From DATASD01 sp035276765 (GTDB lineage: Bacteria > Patescibacteriota > Saccharimonadia > Saccharimonadales > UBA4665), in assembly GCA_035276765.1 (NCBI GenBank), contig DATELH010000002.1, forward strand, positions 186,001 to 250,000: a stretch of 64,000 nt of DNA, in the 5' to 3' direction. A program made the translations under genes and the position numbers. A model generated the notes under the pieces. The model saw only the letters and a list, made by a program, of their open reading frames with translations, had not been told where the DNA came from and searched no databases. Positions 15,652 to 23,723 of the stretch are shown one piece after another; the stretch's first letter is position 1; every line of letters begins with the position of its first letter.

Positions 15652-16101
15652 ATGCCCGAAGAGTATCCTCAAAGCTACGAATGGCAATCCGATACTTTTG
15701 ACCAATTAGTAAAATTATTTACCGAAATACGGGTCGTGCGTACAATGAATGACCAAACCGCCGCGGCGCGTTTGCAAAACCAGATCGGCGCACAGTTTGA
15801 GGCCATGGACTATCCCGGCCTCCGCGAACTGTATATACAGGCCTGCGTTGCATACCGCGCCAACGCGGACGTGCGATTTTCGGATGAAACGGTTAATCCG
15901 GCTGTAACCGATGCATGGACGACTCTGCATGGCTATCTCGAGGAGCGGTTTGCTGAAGCTTGCATACAGGGTGGCGAATTGTTTGCGATCAACGCGAAAT
16001 CTCTGCAGGACCAAGCGGCGTTGAGCGCCGGAGTAGAATACGGGCCGGTCGCCACACCTCGTGCCATGCCGCAGATAATTCCACCAAATCAAAACCCGTA
16101 A
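15652..16101 (+). CDS. Unknown soluble 149-residue protein
   Basis: I do not recognise this protein. It is mostly helical by appearance, with charged and amphipathic stretches (QLVKLFTEIRVVR, AARLQNQIGAQFEAM, GYLEERFAEACIQGGE) and a short Pro/Ala-rich tail. It has no signal peptide, membrane helix or catalytic motif that I can name. It has its own -10 box. It lies just upstream of the secreted protease gene, with a separate promoter between them, so a functional link is not established. Confidence 0.7.
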   Translation: MPEEYPQSYEWQSDTFDQLVKLFTEIRVVRTMNDQTAAARLQNQIGAQFEAMDYPGLRELYIQACVAYRANADVRFSDETVNPAVTDAWTTLHGYLEERFAEACIQGGELFAINAKSLQDQAALSAGVEYGPVATPRAMPQIIPPNQNP

Positions 16102-16129
16102 AGCTTGAACATCCAGCGCGGCGTTGTGC

Positions 16130-16135
16130 TATAGT
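16130..16135 (+). promoter_or_regulatory. -10 box of the serine protease gene
   Basis: TATAGT ends 8 nt before a GTG at 16144 and 17 nt before an in-frame ATG at 16153. By the spacing seen elsewhere in the window, GTG would be a leaderless start. Confidence 0.5.
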
Positions 16136-16143
16136 TACCCTTT

Positions 16144-17208
16144 GTGCAAACCATGGAAAAATTTATTTTTACCGCTTTTTTGACGACAGAGCTTTTGGCT
16201 TATTCCAGCTCAATAGTAACTGTTAGCGAGGACACGTTGCCACAACCGCAGCGTTTTGAGGCTTCGCAAGATCCAAGCAAACCACCGGTACAAATAATCG
16301 ACTTGGCGCGCGTAGCGCTTGCTGACACACTGCCGCCCAGAGTGGCGGAAGCGGCCCGGTCGGCTGTGGCCGTGGCAGGGCCCAAAGGGACAGGCAGTGG
16401 TGTTAAGGTTGCCCCTAACCAGTTTTTAACCGCCGGCCATATGATTATGGGTGACGCACCACTTCCCGAAGGCCTTAACACAAACAGTCCGCAGTTCAAT
16501 TGCAAAGGCATGACTATTGAGGCGGCCCTCACGCTTCCCGAAGGCGACGGCGCTGCCGTGACTCAACCAATTACGCGCGCGAGCGGCGTCAACCACGGTT
16601 CTGATCTGGCTAGCAATGAGCCATGGGGTATGGACTACGCCAGTCTATGGGTCGACAATAGTTCGCTGGCGGCAACGCAAGTTCCTGCAGTTACCGCACG
16701 GTATCCCCGCTATATGGTTGGGAAAGAGATATTTTTCGTGAATTATGAGTCGCTTAAACACAGGCCCGACCAACCACCAACACGGCGCCGCTCGCCACTA
16801 TATCCCGCCTATCCTAACGCCGCCGACAATTTCCATGAGCCGGCGATGTACGGAGGAATTGTTATAAAAGATCTCGGTAACATTATGCTTATCGTTGACG
16901 GCATCGGCCGGAACTATAGCAAAGGACATCAAGACGACGAGAGTCGTAGTGGTTCCAGCGGCGGAGCGAGTTTTGATGCAAATGGCAACCTTGAAGGTCT
17001 GGTGGTTGCCGGTCCGCCCGAAAAAGAAACCGCATCCCAAATAGAGCAAGACTATGGCGTGCGCCTCGAAGGTAATCCCGCTGGCTTTACCAAGGATAGC
17101 TACATGGTCGGGTTTGTGCAAAAAATAACGCCCGCCATGATTTCCGAAGGGACGACAGGTGGTTTGCCAGTGGCAAAACGTTGCGCTGTGCCAGACCCGC
17201 AAAATTAG
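16144..17208 (+). CDS. Trypsin-like serine protease, probably exported
   Basis: The 354-residue protein has a short hydrophobic N-terminus (KFIFTAFLTTELLAYSSS) that could be a signal peptide. A chymotrypsin-fold triad can be read directly: His99 in FLTAGHMI, Asp164 in GMDYASLWV and Ser272 in GSSGGASFD (G-x-S-G-G). The spacing fits the S1 clan. The substrate is unknown; a surface or secreted endopeptidase acting on host or neighbour proteins is plausible. The GTG at 16144 fits the -10 spacing, while ATG 16153 is the alternative and would remove three residues. No close family member is recognised beyond the fold. Confidence 0.75.
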   Translation: MQTMEKFIFTAFLTTELLAYSSSIVTVSEDTLPQPQRFEASQDPSKPPVQIIDLARVALADTLPPRVAEAARSAVAVAGPKGTGSGVKVAPNQFLTAGHMIMGDAPLPEGLNTNSPQFNCKGMTIEAALTLPEGDGAAVTQPITRASGVNHGSDLASNEPWGMDYASLWVDNSSLAATQVPAVTARYPRYMVGKEIFFVNYESLKHRPDQPPTRRRSPLYPAYPNAADNFHEPAMYGGIVIKDLGNIMLIVDGIGRNYSKGHQDDESRSGSSGGASFDANGNLEGLVVAGPPEKETASQIEQDYGVRLEGNPAGFTKDSYMVGFVQKITPAMISEGTTGGLPVAKRCAVPDPQN

Positions 17209-17233
17209 GCTCCCCAAATCCAATCATAAGCGG

Positions 17234-17239
17234 TATGAT
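17234..17239 (+). promoter_or_regulatory. -10 box of the rpe-like gene
   Basis: TATGAT ends 7 nt before the ATG at 17247. Confidence 0.5.
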
Positions 17240-17246
17240 ACATAGA

Positions 17247-17882
17247 ATGAAACCGACTGTCTGTCCGGCTATTTTGGCAAATGACGCGCACGAATTTCGG
17301 GCGCAAATGGAGAGTGCCTCGCGGTATGCCGTGCGGCTACACATCGACGTTTCCGACGGTGTGTTTGCTCCCACCAAGACCGTGCCCGTCGACCAAATCT
17401 GGTGGCCGGGTGGTGTGCGGGCCGATTTGCATGTTATGTATAAACGGCCGTTCGACCACCTGCGCGGTATGCTTGCTTTGCAACCTCAAATGATTATTGT
17501 GCACGCCGAAGCCGAGGGCGACTTCGAAATGTTTGCCCGTCGGGCGCACGAGCGCGGCATCCAAACCGGTGTGGCGCTTTTGCCAGGTACGGCGCCGGAA
17601 TTACTCGCCCAAGCCATCAAAGACATCGACCATGTCCTCATTTTTTCGGGCGACCTGGGACGCTATGGCGGCAAAGCCGACCTCGACTTGCTCCAAAAAG
17701 TGCAAGTGCTCAAGCAGCTCAAACCCCAGCTAGAAATTGGTTGGGATGGTGGGGTGAACGACGAAAACGCCAAAGCGTTGGCGCAAGGTGGCATCGAAGT
17801 GCTCAACGTGGGTGGCTACATCAACCACGCCGATGACCCGCAAACGGCCTACAACCGGTTGCGCGTTTTGCTCGACTCGTAA
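17247..17882 (+). CDS. Ribulose-phosphate 3-epimerase family protein
   Basis: A 211-residue TIM-barrel protein related to Rpe, which interconverts ribulose-5-phosphate and xylulose-5-phosphate. Recognisable parts are CPAILANDAHEF, the metal-site segment LHIDVSDGVFAPT, DLHVMYKRP, IIVHAE and the phosphate-binding end EIGWDGGVNDENA followed by GGYIN. The metal-ligand His of canonical Rpe (H in ADxxH) and DVMDG are modified (IDVSDG), so a variant epimerase or a related hexulose enzyme is possible. The context (gapA, rpiB, transketolase, aldolase) supports a pentose phosphate role. The start was chosen by -10 spacing. Confidence 0.8.
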   Translation: MKPTVCPAILANDAHEFRAQMESASRYAVRLHIDVSDGVFAPTKTVPVDQIWWPGGVRADLHVMYKRPFDHLRGMLALQPQMIIVHAEAEGDFEMFARRAHERGIQTGVALLPGTAPELLAQAIKDIDHVLIFSGDLGRYGGKADLDLLQKVQVLKQLKPQLEIGWDGGVNDENAKALAQGGIEVLNVGGYINHADDPQTAYNRLRVLLDS

Positions 17883-17922
17883 AATTACAAGGGCCTGCCA
17901 TGCATCTGGAACGACTCTGATT

Positions 17923-18465
17923 TTAGTAGTACCGCTCCTCTACCGATGGATAGGGCTGGACGTTGGCTACAAATTCGCCAAGGACGGGCACTTGGTAGTG
18001 GAGTGGTTTGGCCTCGACGAGCGCCGTGAAGTTTTCGACGTTGCGGCGATAGCTGTGGATCTGGTGGGCGTTTTGGGCGTCACAAGCGGCGGTCACGCCA
18101 AAGTAACGGATGAATCCAAAATTTCTTTTTTGAAGCAGGCTAACGCGCGCGTTGTGAATAGGGAAGTCCGTGAATTTGCCGACCAAGGCGCCGAACGCTC
18201 GCAGTTCTTCGGGGGCGAGGCTGGGATGGCAGCCCAACTCCAGCTTTTCAACGTAGCGGTAATATTGCGTAAAAGGCTCGCGCCCTTCTTCCACTTGGAC
18301 GGGCGAGTTAAATTCAAGTATGGGATCGTCGGTAAGTGTGGCAATAGAGGCACGGTTGGCGGCGATTGTCGCCCTTTCGACAACTTGTGTTTCTGCTAAT
18401 TCAGCGGCTTGCATAAAATAGACGCGAGCAGTTTCTCCTGTGACTGCTTCGAGAGAGTGGCTCAT
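17923..18465 (-). CDS. Unknown 180-residue protein
   Basis: I do not recognise this protein. It begins MSHSLEAVTGETARVYFMQA. It has a helical N-terminus and a mixed alpha/beta middle (EEGREPFTQYYRYVEKLEL, NFGFIRYFGVTAACDAQ). The charged Tyr-rich end is EFVANVQPYPSVEERYY. No signal peptide or membrane helix is seen. The ATG at 18463-18465 lies 6 nt after TATAAT (18472-18477, minus strand), so the mRNA is leaderless; this decides the start over an upstream ATG at 18489. It is convergent with the rpe-like gene and divergent from transketolase. Confidence 0.72.
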   Translation of the reverse strand: MSHSLEAVTGETARVYFMQAAELAETQVVERATIAANRASIATLTDDPILEFNSPVQVEEGREPFTQYYRYVEKLELGCHPSLAPEELRAFGALVGKFTDFPIHNARVSLLQKRNFGFIRYFGVTAACDAQNAHQIHSYRRNVENFTALVEAKPLHYQVPVLGEFVANVQPYPSVEERYY

Positions 18466-18471
18466 GACACA

Positions 18472-18477
18472 ATTATA
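18472..18477 (-). promoter_or_regulatory. -10 box of the 180-residue unknown gene
   Basis: TATAAT on the minus strand ends 6 nt before the ATG at 18465. Confidence 0.62.
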
Positions 18478-18524
18478 AAACATTACCAATGTAATATCAA
18501 TATACTCTGGGACGCGCAGACTGC

Positions 18525-18530
18525 TATAAT
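18525..18530 (+). promoter_or_regulatory. -10 box of the transketolase pair
   Basis: TATAAT preceded by GC and ending 10 nt before the ATG at 18541. No clear ribosome site lies between. Confidence 0.6.
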
Positions 18531-18540
18531 CATTAGTGGA

Positions 18541-19395
18541 ATGAAGACGTACACGATCGAGGAATTAGAACTCAAAGCGGTGGAAATCCGCGAAGACATC
18601 ATCAAGATGTTGCTCGCGGCTGGCAGCGGGCACTCTGCTGGTCCGCTCGGCCAGGTCGAGATTTTCGTTGCGCTGTATTTCGAAATTATGCGCCACGACC
18701 CCAAAAATCCAGACTGGGATAAGCGCGACATCCTTATTCAAAGCAATGGTCACACTGTGCCGGTACGCTACGCAACGATGGCGCACGCCGGCTACTTTCC
18801 CAGAAAAGAGTTGTTGACGCTTCGCAAACTTGGTTCGCGGTTGCAGGGCCATCCGGAGCGCACCAAATTGCCTGGGCTCGAAACCACCAGCGGACCCTTG
18901 GGTAGCGGCTTGAGTCAAGCGGCTGGCATGGCGCTTGCGCTGCGTATGGACAAGGCCTCGCATCGGTGGGTGTATGTGACGCTTGGCGACGGCGAACTCG
19001 ACGAAGGCAATGTGTGGGAGGCGGCAATGTTGGTGAGCAAATACAAGCTCAGCAATCTGATCGCCATTGTTGACCGCAACAATATACAAATCGACGGCCC
19101 TACCGAAACGGTCATGCCGCTCGAAGATTTGCGCGGCAAGTGGGAAAGTTTTGGCTGGCATGTGCTGGAGATCGACGGCAACGATGTTGAAGCAGTGATC
19201 GACGCTTGCAATATGGCCAAAGCCATCGTGGAAAAACCAGTGGTGATCCTGGCCCACACTGTGCCGGGCAAGGGCGTAGATTTTATGGAGTACGATTTTT
19301 ATTGGCATGGCGTGCCGCCGAACGCCGAGCAAGCCAAGACGGCCCTAAACGAGCTACGGACATTACAGGGCAAGATCAGGAGCGAACATGAGTGA
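18541..19395 (+). CDS. Transketolase, N-terminal subunit
   Basis: A 284-residue protein matching the thiamine pyrophosphate-binding half of transketolase. Key parts are SGHSAGPLGQVEIFVALYF, SNGHTVPVRYA, GPLGSGLSQAAGMALALRM and the TPP/metal motif GDGELDEGNVWEAA...NLIAIVDRNNIQIDG. The C-terminal half is a separate downstream gene, overlapping by 8 nt. Together they would move two-carbon ketol units between pentose and glycolytic phosphates. Split transketolases are known in archaea and several bacterial lineages. An in-frame upstream ATG at 18409 was rejected because it precedes the promoter. Confidence 0.93.
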   Translation: MKTYTIEELELKAVEIREDIIKMLLAAGSGHSAGPLGQVEIFVALYFEIMRHDPKNPDWDKRDILIQSNGHTVPVRYATMAHAGYFPRKELLTLRKLGSRLQGHPERTKLPGLETTSGPLGSGLSQAAGMALALRMDKASHRWVYVTLGDGELDEGNVWEAAMLVSKYKLSNLIAIVDRNNIQIDGPTETVMPLEDLRGKWESFGWHVLEIDGNDVEAVIDACNMAKAIVEKPVVILAHTVPGKGVDFMEYDFYWHGVPPNAEQAKTALNELRTLQGKIRSEHE

Positions 19396-20377
19396 TTTGT
19401 ATTTGGTTAAGGATGTGCGAGCCAAGGACATTAAGCAAGAGCCAATCCGTGCGGGGTTTGGGCGCGGCTTGGTACTGGCCGGCCAAAAGGATCCGAACGT
19501 GGTTGCGGCTTGCGCCGACCTGACGGGCAGCACCAAAATGTCCGACTTCGCCAAGGAATTCCCGGAGCGTTATCTCGAAATCGGTATTGCCGAGCAAAAC
19601 TTAGTAACGGTGGGTTCTGGCCTGGCAGCTATGGGGAAAATCCCGTTCGTGTCGAGCTATGCGGCGTTTTGCCCGGGGCGCGACTGGGAGCAAATCCGTA
19701 CCACCATTTGCTTGAACGATCGTCCGGTTAAAATCATTGGTTCGCATGCCGGTGTTTCGGTGGGACCAGATGGCGCCACGCACCAAATGCTCGAAGACCT
19801 GGCGCTCATGCGCAGTTTGCCGAATATGGTGGTGCTTGCACCGTGCGACAGCCTGGAGGCTGAGCGTGCCACGCAGGCTATGGCCAAAGATGGCCGCCCC
19901 AACTACATGCGGTTGGCCCGCGAAGCCACGCCTATTGTCACTACCGAAAAGACGCCGTTTCAGATTGGAAAAGCGTATGTATTTAGCCCAGGCGCCGACG
20001 TTACGGTGATCGCCACCGGCACCATGACCTACCAAGCTATGGCCGCGGCCGAAATGCTTTTCAAGGAAGGTATCGACGTAGAAGTTGTACATTGTCCAAC
20101 AATCAAGCCACTCGACAAAGACACCATATTAAAGAGCGTCAAAAAGACGGGCGCGGTTGTGACGGCCGAAGAAGCGCAGATGAATGGAGGCTTAGGAGGT
20201 GCCATTGCCGAGCTGCTGGGCGAAGAACTACCGGCGCCGCTTAGGCGCGTCGGCATGCAAGACCGCTTTGGCGAATCGGGTGAACCAAACGAACTACTCG
20301 AGCATTTTGGCCTGACGCACACGCACATCGCGCTGGCTATCCACGACGTGCTCGCTCGCAAACCCTCTAACTCTTAA
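19388..20377 (+). CDS. Transketolase, C-terminal subunit
   Basis: A 329-residue protein carrying the pyrimidine-binding and C-terminal domains of transketolase. Visible are VVAACADLTGSTKMSDF, the glutamate motif ERYLEIGIAEQNLV, FVSSYAAFCPGRDWEQIRT, HAGVSVGPDGATHQMLEDLA and the C-terminal VVTAEEAQMNGGLGGAIAELL. It needs the upstream N-terminal subunit to form the active site at the dimer interface. The 8-nt overlap favours balanced synthesis. It could also be called a 1-deoxyxylulose-5-phosphate synthase-like half, but the partner fits transketolase. Confidence 0.93.
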   Translation: MSDLYLVKDVRAKDIKQEPIRAGFGRGLVLAGQKDPNVVAACADLTGSTKMSDFAKEFPERYLEIGIAEQNLVTVGSGLAAMGKIPFVSSYAAFCPGRDWEQIRTTICLNDRPVKIIGSHAGVSVGPDGATHQMLEDLALMRSLPNMVVLAPCDSLEAERATQAMAKDGRPNYMRLAREATPIVTTEKTPFQIGKAYVFSPGADVTVIATGTMTYQAMAAAEMLFKEGIDVEVVHCPTIKPLDKDTILKSVKKTGAVVTAEEAQMNGGLGGAIAELLGEELPAPLRRVGMQDRFGESGEPNELLEHFGLTHTHIALAIHDVLARKPSNS

Positions 20378-20406
20378 ACAAGTTGCCAAAGGCAAGCATA
20401 AGCATT

Positions 20407-20412
20407 TATACT
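20407..20412 (+). promoter_or_regulatory. -10 box of fba
   Basis: TATACT ends 6 nt before the ATG at 20419; leaderless. Confidence 0.62.
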
Positions 20413-20418
20413 TTGGCT

Positions 20419-21333
20419 ATGCCTTTAACACTCAACGAAATCCGCGACAACTGCAAGCGCGCCCGCGAACGCATGGCGCAGGCTCGGGCCGAACATTTTG
20501 CATTCGGCGCCTTTAACCTTGATGACGAAGCCACGCTCCGGGCTGTGGCGCAGGCTGCCAAAAACAAAAACGCGCCTGTGCTGGTCGAGGTGAGCCAAGG
20601 TGAAGTTGACGACATTGGACTCGATAACGTCCGCGATATGGTCGACAATTTTAAGCGCGAATACGGCATCGAAATGTACGTCAACCTCGACCACTCGCCC
20701 TCGGTGGAAGCTGCCAAAAAAGGTGTTGACGCTGGCTTTGAGTTCGTCCATATTGACGTCAGCCAAGCCAACCACGATGCCACCGACGAAGAGATTATCG
20801 CCGCCACCCGCGAGGTAGTCGAATACGCCAAATACACCGGCGCGCTCGTGGAGGCCGAACCACACTATTTTGCCGGCAGCAGCAATGTGCATGAGGAAAA
20901 AATCGATTACGAAGAAATTAAAAAAACCTTTAGCACGCCTGAAGGTTCGCGCGCTTTTGTGGAGGCGACGGGCATCGACACCTTTGCGGCGGCCGTGGGT
21001 AACTTGCATGGCAAATATCCGGTACCGAAGGTACTTGATCTCGAACTTTTAGGGCGCATCCGTGAAGCCATTGGGTGCAGCATTAGCTTGCATGGCGGCA
21101 GCGACACGCCAGGACACTATTTTGCAGACGCCGTTAAAATTGGCGTCACCAAGGTAAACATCAACTCCGATATGCGCTATGCCTATCGCACTACGCTCGA
21201 AAAAACCCTGGCTGAAAACCCCAAAGAATACTCGGTGGCCAAGCTCATCAAAGAAAAAGTTATTGATGCGGTGCGCGGGGTAGTCGAAAGCAAAATCGAC
21301 ATGTTTAACTCAGCAGGAAAAGCGCAACCCTAG
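20419..21333 (+). CDS. fba: Class II fructose-bisphosphate aldolase family
   Basis: The 304-residue TIM-barrel aldolase would cleave fructose-1,6-bisphosphate (or a related sugar phosphate) to triose phosphates. Zinc ligands lie in YVNLDHSPSVEAAKKG, VEAEPHYFAG, NLHGKYP and SLHGGSDTPG; the last is the class II active-site loop. The family also includes tagatose-bisphosphate aldolase, and I cannot separate these. The start is set by the -10 box 6 nt upstream; an upstream ATG at 20383 precedes it. The gene follows transketolase by about 40 nt. Confidence 0.92.
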   Translation: MPLTLNEIRDNCKRARERMAQARAEHFAFGAFNLDDEATLRAVAQAAKNKNAPVLVEVSQGEVDDIGLDNVRDMVDNFKREYGIEMYVNLDHSPSVEAAKKGVDAGFEFVHIDVSQANHDATDEEIIAATREVVEYAKYTGALVEAEPHYFAGSSNVHEEKIDYEEIKKTFSTPEGSRAFVEATGIDTFAAAVGNLHGKYPVPKVLDLELLGRIREAIGCSISLHGGSDTPGHYFADAVKIGVTKVNINSDMRYAYRTTLEKTLAENPKEYSVAKLIKEKVIDAVRGVVESKIDMFNSAGKAQP

Positions 21334-21350
21334 CGGCCGCACTCTGTAAC

Positions 21351-21373
21351 ACGCCGCTGCGGCGTTGCATTTT
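21351..21373 (+). terminator. Possible terminator after fba
   Basis: ACGCCG (21351-21356), loop CTG and CGGCGT (21360-21365) make a 6-bp GC-rich stem, followed by TGCATTTTA. The T-tract is imperfect, so efficiency is uncertain. Confidence 0.45.
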
Positions 21374-21427
21374 AGTGGCAGGCTATGGCACAATACAACC
21401 AATAAAGCACAAGCAAGAAAGAGTGGG

Positions 21428-22432
21428 ATGGACCAGCAATTTGACGTACTGAGCATAGGTGATATCGTAACCGATGATTTTATTAAATTGCTTGATGACC
21501 AAGCGATCACGTACGTTGACGAGCATGGCTGCAAAATTTTGGCCATGGAGTTCGGCACCAAGCTGCCGTTCGACCACCGTGAAGTTGTGGTGGCCGTAGG
21601 AAACGCCAGCAACGCTGCCGTGTCTTTTGCAAAATTAGGCCTGAAAGCGGGCTTTGTCACCAATGTTGGCGGCGACCAGTACGGCCGAGACATGATCCAG
21701 GTGCTCGGTAAAGCCAAAGTCGACACCCGCTTTGTGCGTATCAATCCTAAAAACGCCAGCAATTACCACTTTGGCCTCTGGTACAAAGAAGAGCGCACAC
21801 TGCTCATCAAACATGAGGAATACGATTATGTGTGGCCGCACTTGCGCAAGGACGAACTCCCGAAGTGGGTATATTTTAGCTCGATCAGCAAAAATGCCTT
21901 GGGGTATCACGACCAAGTGGCGGATTGGCTCGACGAAAACCCGAACGTTAAATTGGCGTTTCAGCCCGGGACTTTTCAAATGGAAGTGGGTGCCGAGCGG
22001 CTCAAGCGGCTATATCAACGCACCGAAGTGCTCATTTTGAACCGCGAAGAGGCCGTGACTGTCGGTGGTGGCAACCACGACGACATACACGATCTTATCA
22101 ACCACCTGCATGCGCTCGGTCCAAAGATTGTAGTAGTCACCGACGGCCCTGCTGGCGCGTATGCCAGTGACGGCGAAAACCGCTTTAAAATGCCACTGTA
22201 CCCAGACATTGCGCCGCCAAAAGAACGTACGGGCGCTGGCGACGCCTTTGCTTCGACTTTTGTAGCGGCCCTCGTGAAAGGCAATAATGTTGAGGGTGCG
22301 TTGCAGTGGGCACCCATCAACTCCATGATGGTCGTGCAAAAGGTAGGCGCCCAGGCCGGGCTGCTCACCGAAGAACAGCTCGACGATTTTCTCCGCAAAG
22401 CACCGGAATGGTACAAACCTGAGCGGTTCTAA
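21428..22432 (+). CDS. PfkB family sugar kinase
   Basis: A 334-residue ribokinase-fold kinase. It starts FDVLSIGDIVTDDFIKL, has the substrate loop VGNASNAAVSFAKLGLKAGF with NVGGDQYGRDM, and ends with the PfkB signature TGAGDAFASTFVAAL holding the catalytic Asp. The substrate is not clear; adenosine, fructose-6-phosphate or another sugar is possible. Its place after fba suggests sugar phosphate entry. A GAAAGAG ribosome site precedes the ATG at 21428, which I prefer over the in-frame ATG at 21365. Confidence 0.85.
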   Translation: MDQQFDVLSIGDIVTDDFIKLLDDQAITYVDEHGCKILAMEFGTKLPFDHREVVVAVGNASNAAVSFAKLGLKAGFVTNVGGDQYGRDMIQVLGKAKVDTRFVRINPKNASNYHFGLWYKEERTLLIKHEEYDYVWPHLRKDELPKWVYFSSISKNALGYHDQVADWLDENPNVKLAFQPGTFQMEVGAERLKRLYQRTEVLILNREEAVTVGGGNHDDIHDLINHLHALGPKIVVVTDGPAGAYASDGENRFKMPLYPDIAPPKERTGAGDAFASTFVAALVKGNNVEGALQWAPINSMMVVQKVGAQAGLLTEEQLDDFLRKAPEWYKPERF

Positions 22433-22474
22433 GCTTTACCGCGATCGCTCGCTTATGGTAATCTGAAAACAACT

Positions 22475-23707
22475 ATGACACGTTTTTTGTCGCAGACTTT
22501 GGGAGCAGCGGAGCCGACTTTTGGGCTGGCAGTGCAAGATTTGGAGCGTGCCAGTGGCCACCAAAGCACCGATATTCGTCTGACCACCGAAATCATGCGC
22601 GGCACACAAGAAAAAATGCGTCAGCTCGGGCTCGACCCGCACGATACGACGGGCCCTGAACTGTATCGTGCCTTGCAGGAACGTTTGCGCCAAGATGAAG
22701 CACATTTGCGCAGTGTACTTGGACTCGAAGAAACCGACGCTCCGAGCGCTGTGCTCGGCCGTTTGCAAAAATTCCTCGAAAAGCACGAGATTCCCAAAGG
22801 GTGTTTTGCGCTTAAACTCAGCGTTGCCAAGCGCCTCCTCAAAAAAGTACCACCCAAAAAAGCCATGAAGCAGCTCGGCTATCGCTCGGTTGACTCTATG
22901 CTCAAGCACGAACCAGTCGCACATATTTACACGGCTGCACTCATGGTCGAGTCACAACAGTGGCAGCAAAACTACCGCGACCAGTACAAACAATTGCGGC
23001 CAAGCGACTTCGAGAGCCGCAAAATAGCCGTATTGTATCCAAAAGCCAAAAAGTGGGAAAAACTGGCGCACGAATTTGTGACACAGGCCAAACACAATAT
23101 TGTTTGTCTTAAAGAATTAGGCGCTATTGTCCTGTTGCCGCACGAAACCGATATGCCTGGACTGGCAATCACCACCTTTTTGCTGGTGTTCAATGACATG
23201 AACACGATTCGGGCACACAGTTCTTTTACGAAACTCCAGCAAGTAAAACCAGATTTTGGCGAGACGGTTAAAAACGCAGTCGAGCACGAGCCTTACACCT
23301 CGGCTGAACTTGCTGGCCAGCCTGTGCCGTGGCGGCTGATCCAGCGCTTTTACGGCCATCACCAACAGGCATATCATCCAGATATTTTTGAGCCGCACGT
23401 GCAACCCGAAGACCTCGCTTGGTTTGACGCCGAAACTTTACTCAAAGACCTCAAACCGGCGCTCGGTTTTTGGGAAGGCACTGCCGCGCTCAGTTTTTTG
23501 CACGAAGGCGAACCAGTGTCGCTTAACGTGCTCGATGTGGCGTTGGGCCACTGCAACCGGCTCGGCTTTACAGACCGCATTATCCATTTTGTACGCGAAA
23601 ATATTTGGCACGAACTCATGATGCGTTACCTCAACCAAGAGAATTTGGAGCGGGCTATTGGACAACAGTTGGCGAAAGAATTAGTGGGCGAGCCAGCACT
23701 GTTATAG
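22475..23707 (+). CDS. Unknown 410-residue protein
   Basis: I do not recognise this protein. It is soluble, helical and Leu/Lys-rich, with two apparent halves. The N-terminal half runs through RLQKFLEKHEIPKGCFALK and AMKQLGYRSVDSMLKHEP, which reads like a helix-turn-helix. The C-terminal half contains ALGFWEGTAALSFLHEGEP and FVRENIWHELMMRYLNQE. No nucleotide-binding loop or metal motif is obvious. A weak TAATCT lies 10 nt before the ATG. It is followed 16 nt later by a LOG-type gene with its own ribosome site, so the two may be co-transcribed. Confidence 0.75.
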   Translation: MTRFLSQTLGAAEPTFGLAVQDLERASGHQSTDIRLTTEIMRGTQEKMRQLGLDPHDTTGPELYRALQERLRQDEAHLRSVLGLEETDAPSAVLGRLQKFLEKHEIPKGCFALKLSVAKRLLKKVPPKKAMKQLGYRSVDSMLKHEPVAHIYTAALMVESQQWQQNYRDQYKQLRPSDFESRKIAVLYPKAKKWEKLAHEFVTQAKHNIVCLKELGAIVLLPHETDMPGLAITTFLLVFNDMNTIRAHSSFTKLQQVKPDFGETVKNAVEHEPYTSAELAGQPVPWRLIQRFYGHHQQAYHPDIFEPHVQPEDLAWFDAETLLKDLKPALGFWEGTAALSFLHEGEPVSLNVLDVALGHCNRLGFTDRIIHFVRENIWHELMMRYLNQENLERAIGQQLAKELVGEPALL

Positions 23708-23723
23708 AAAGGATAAGTATATT

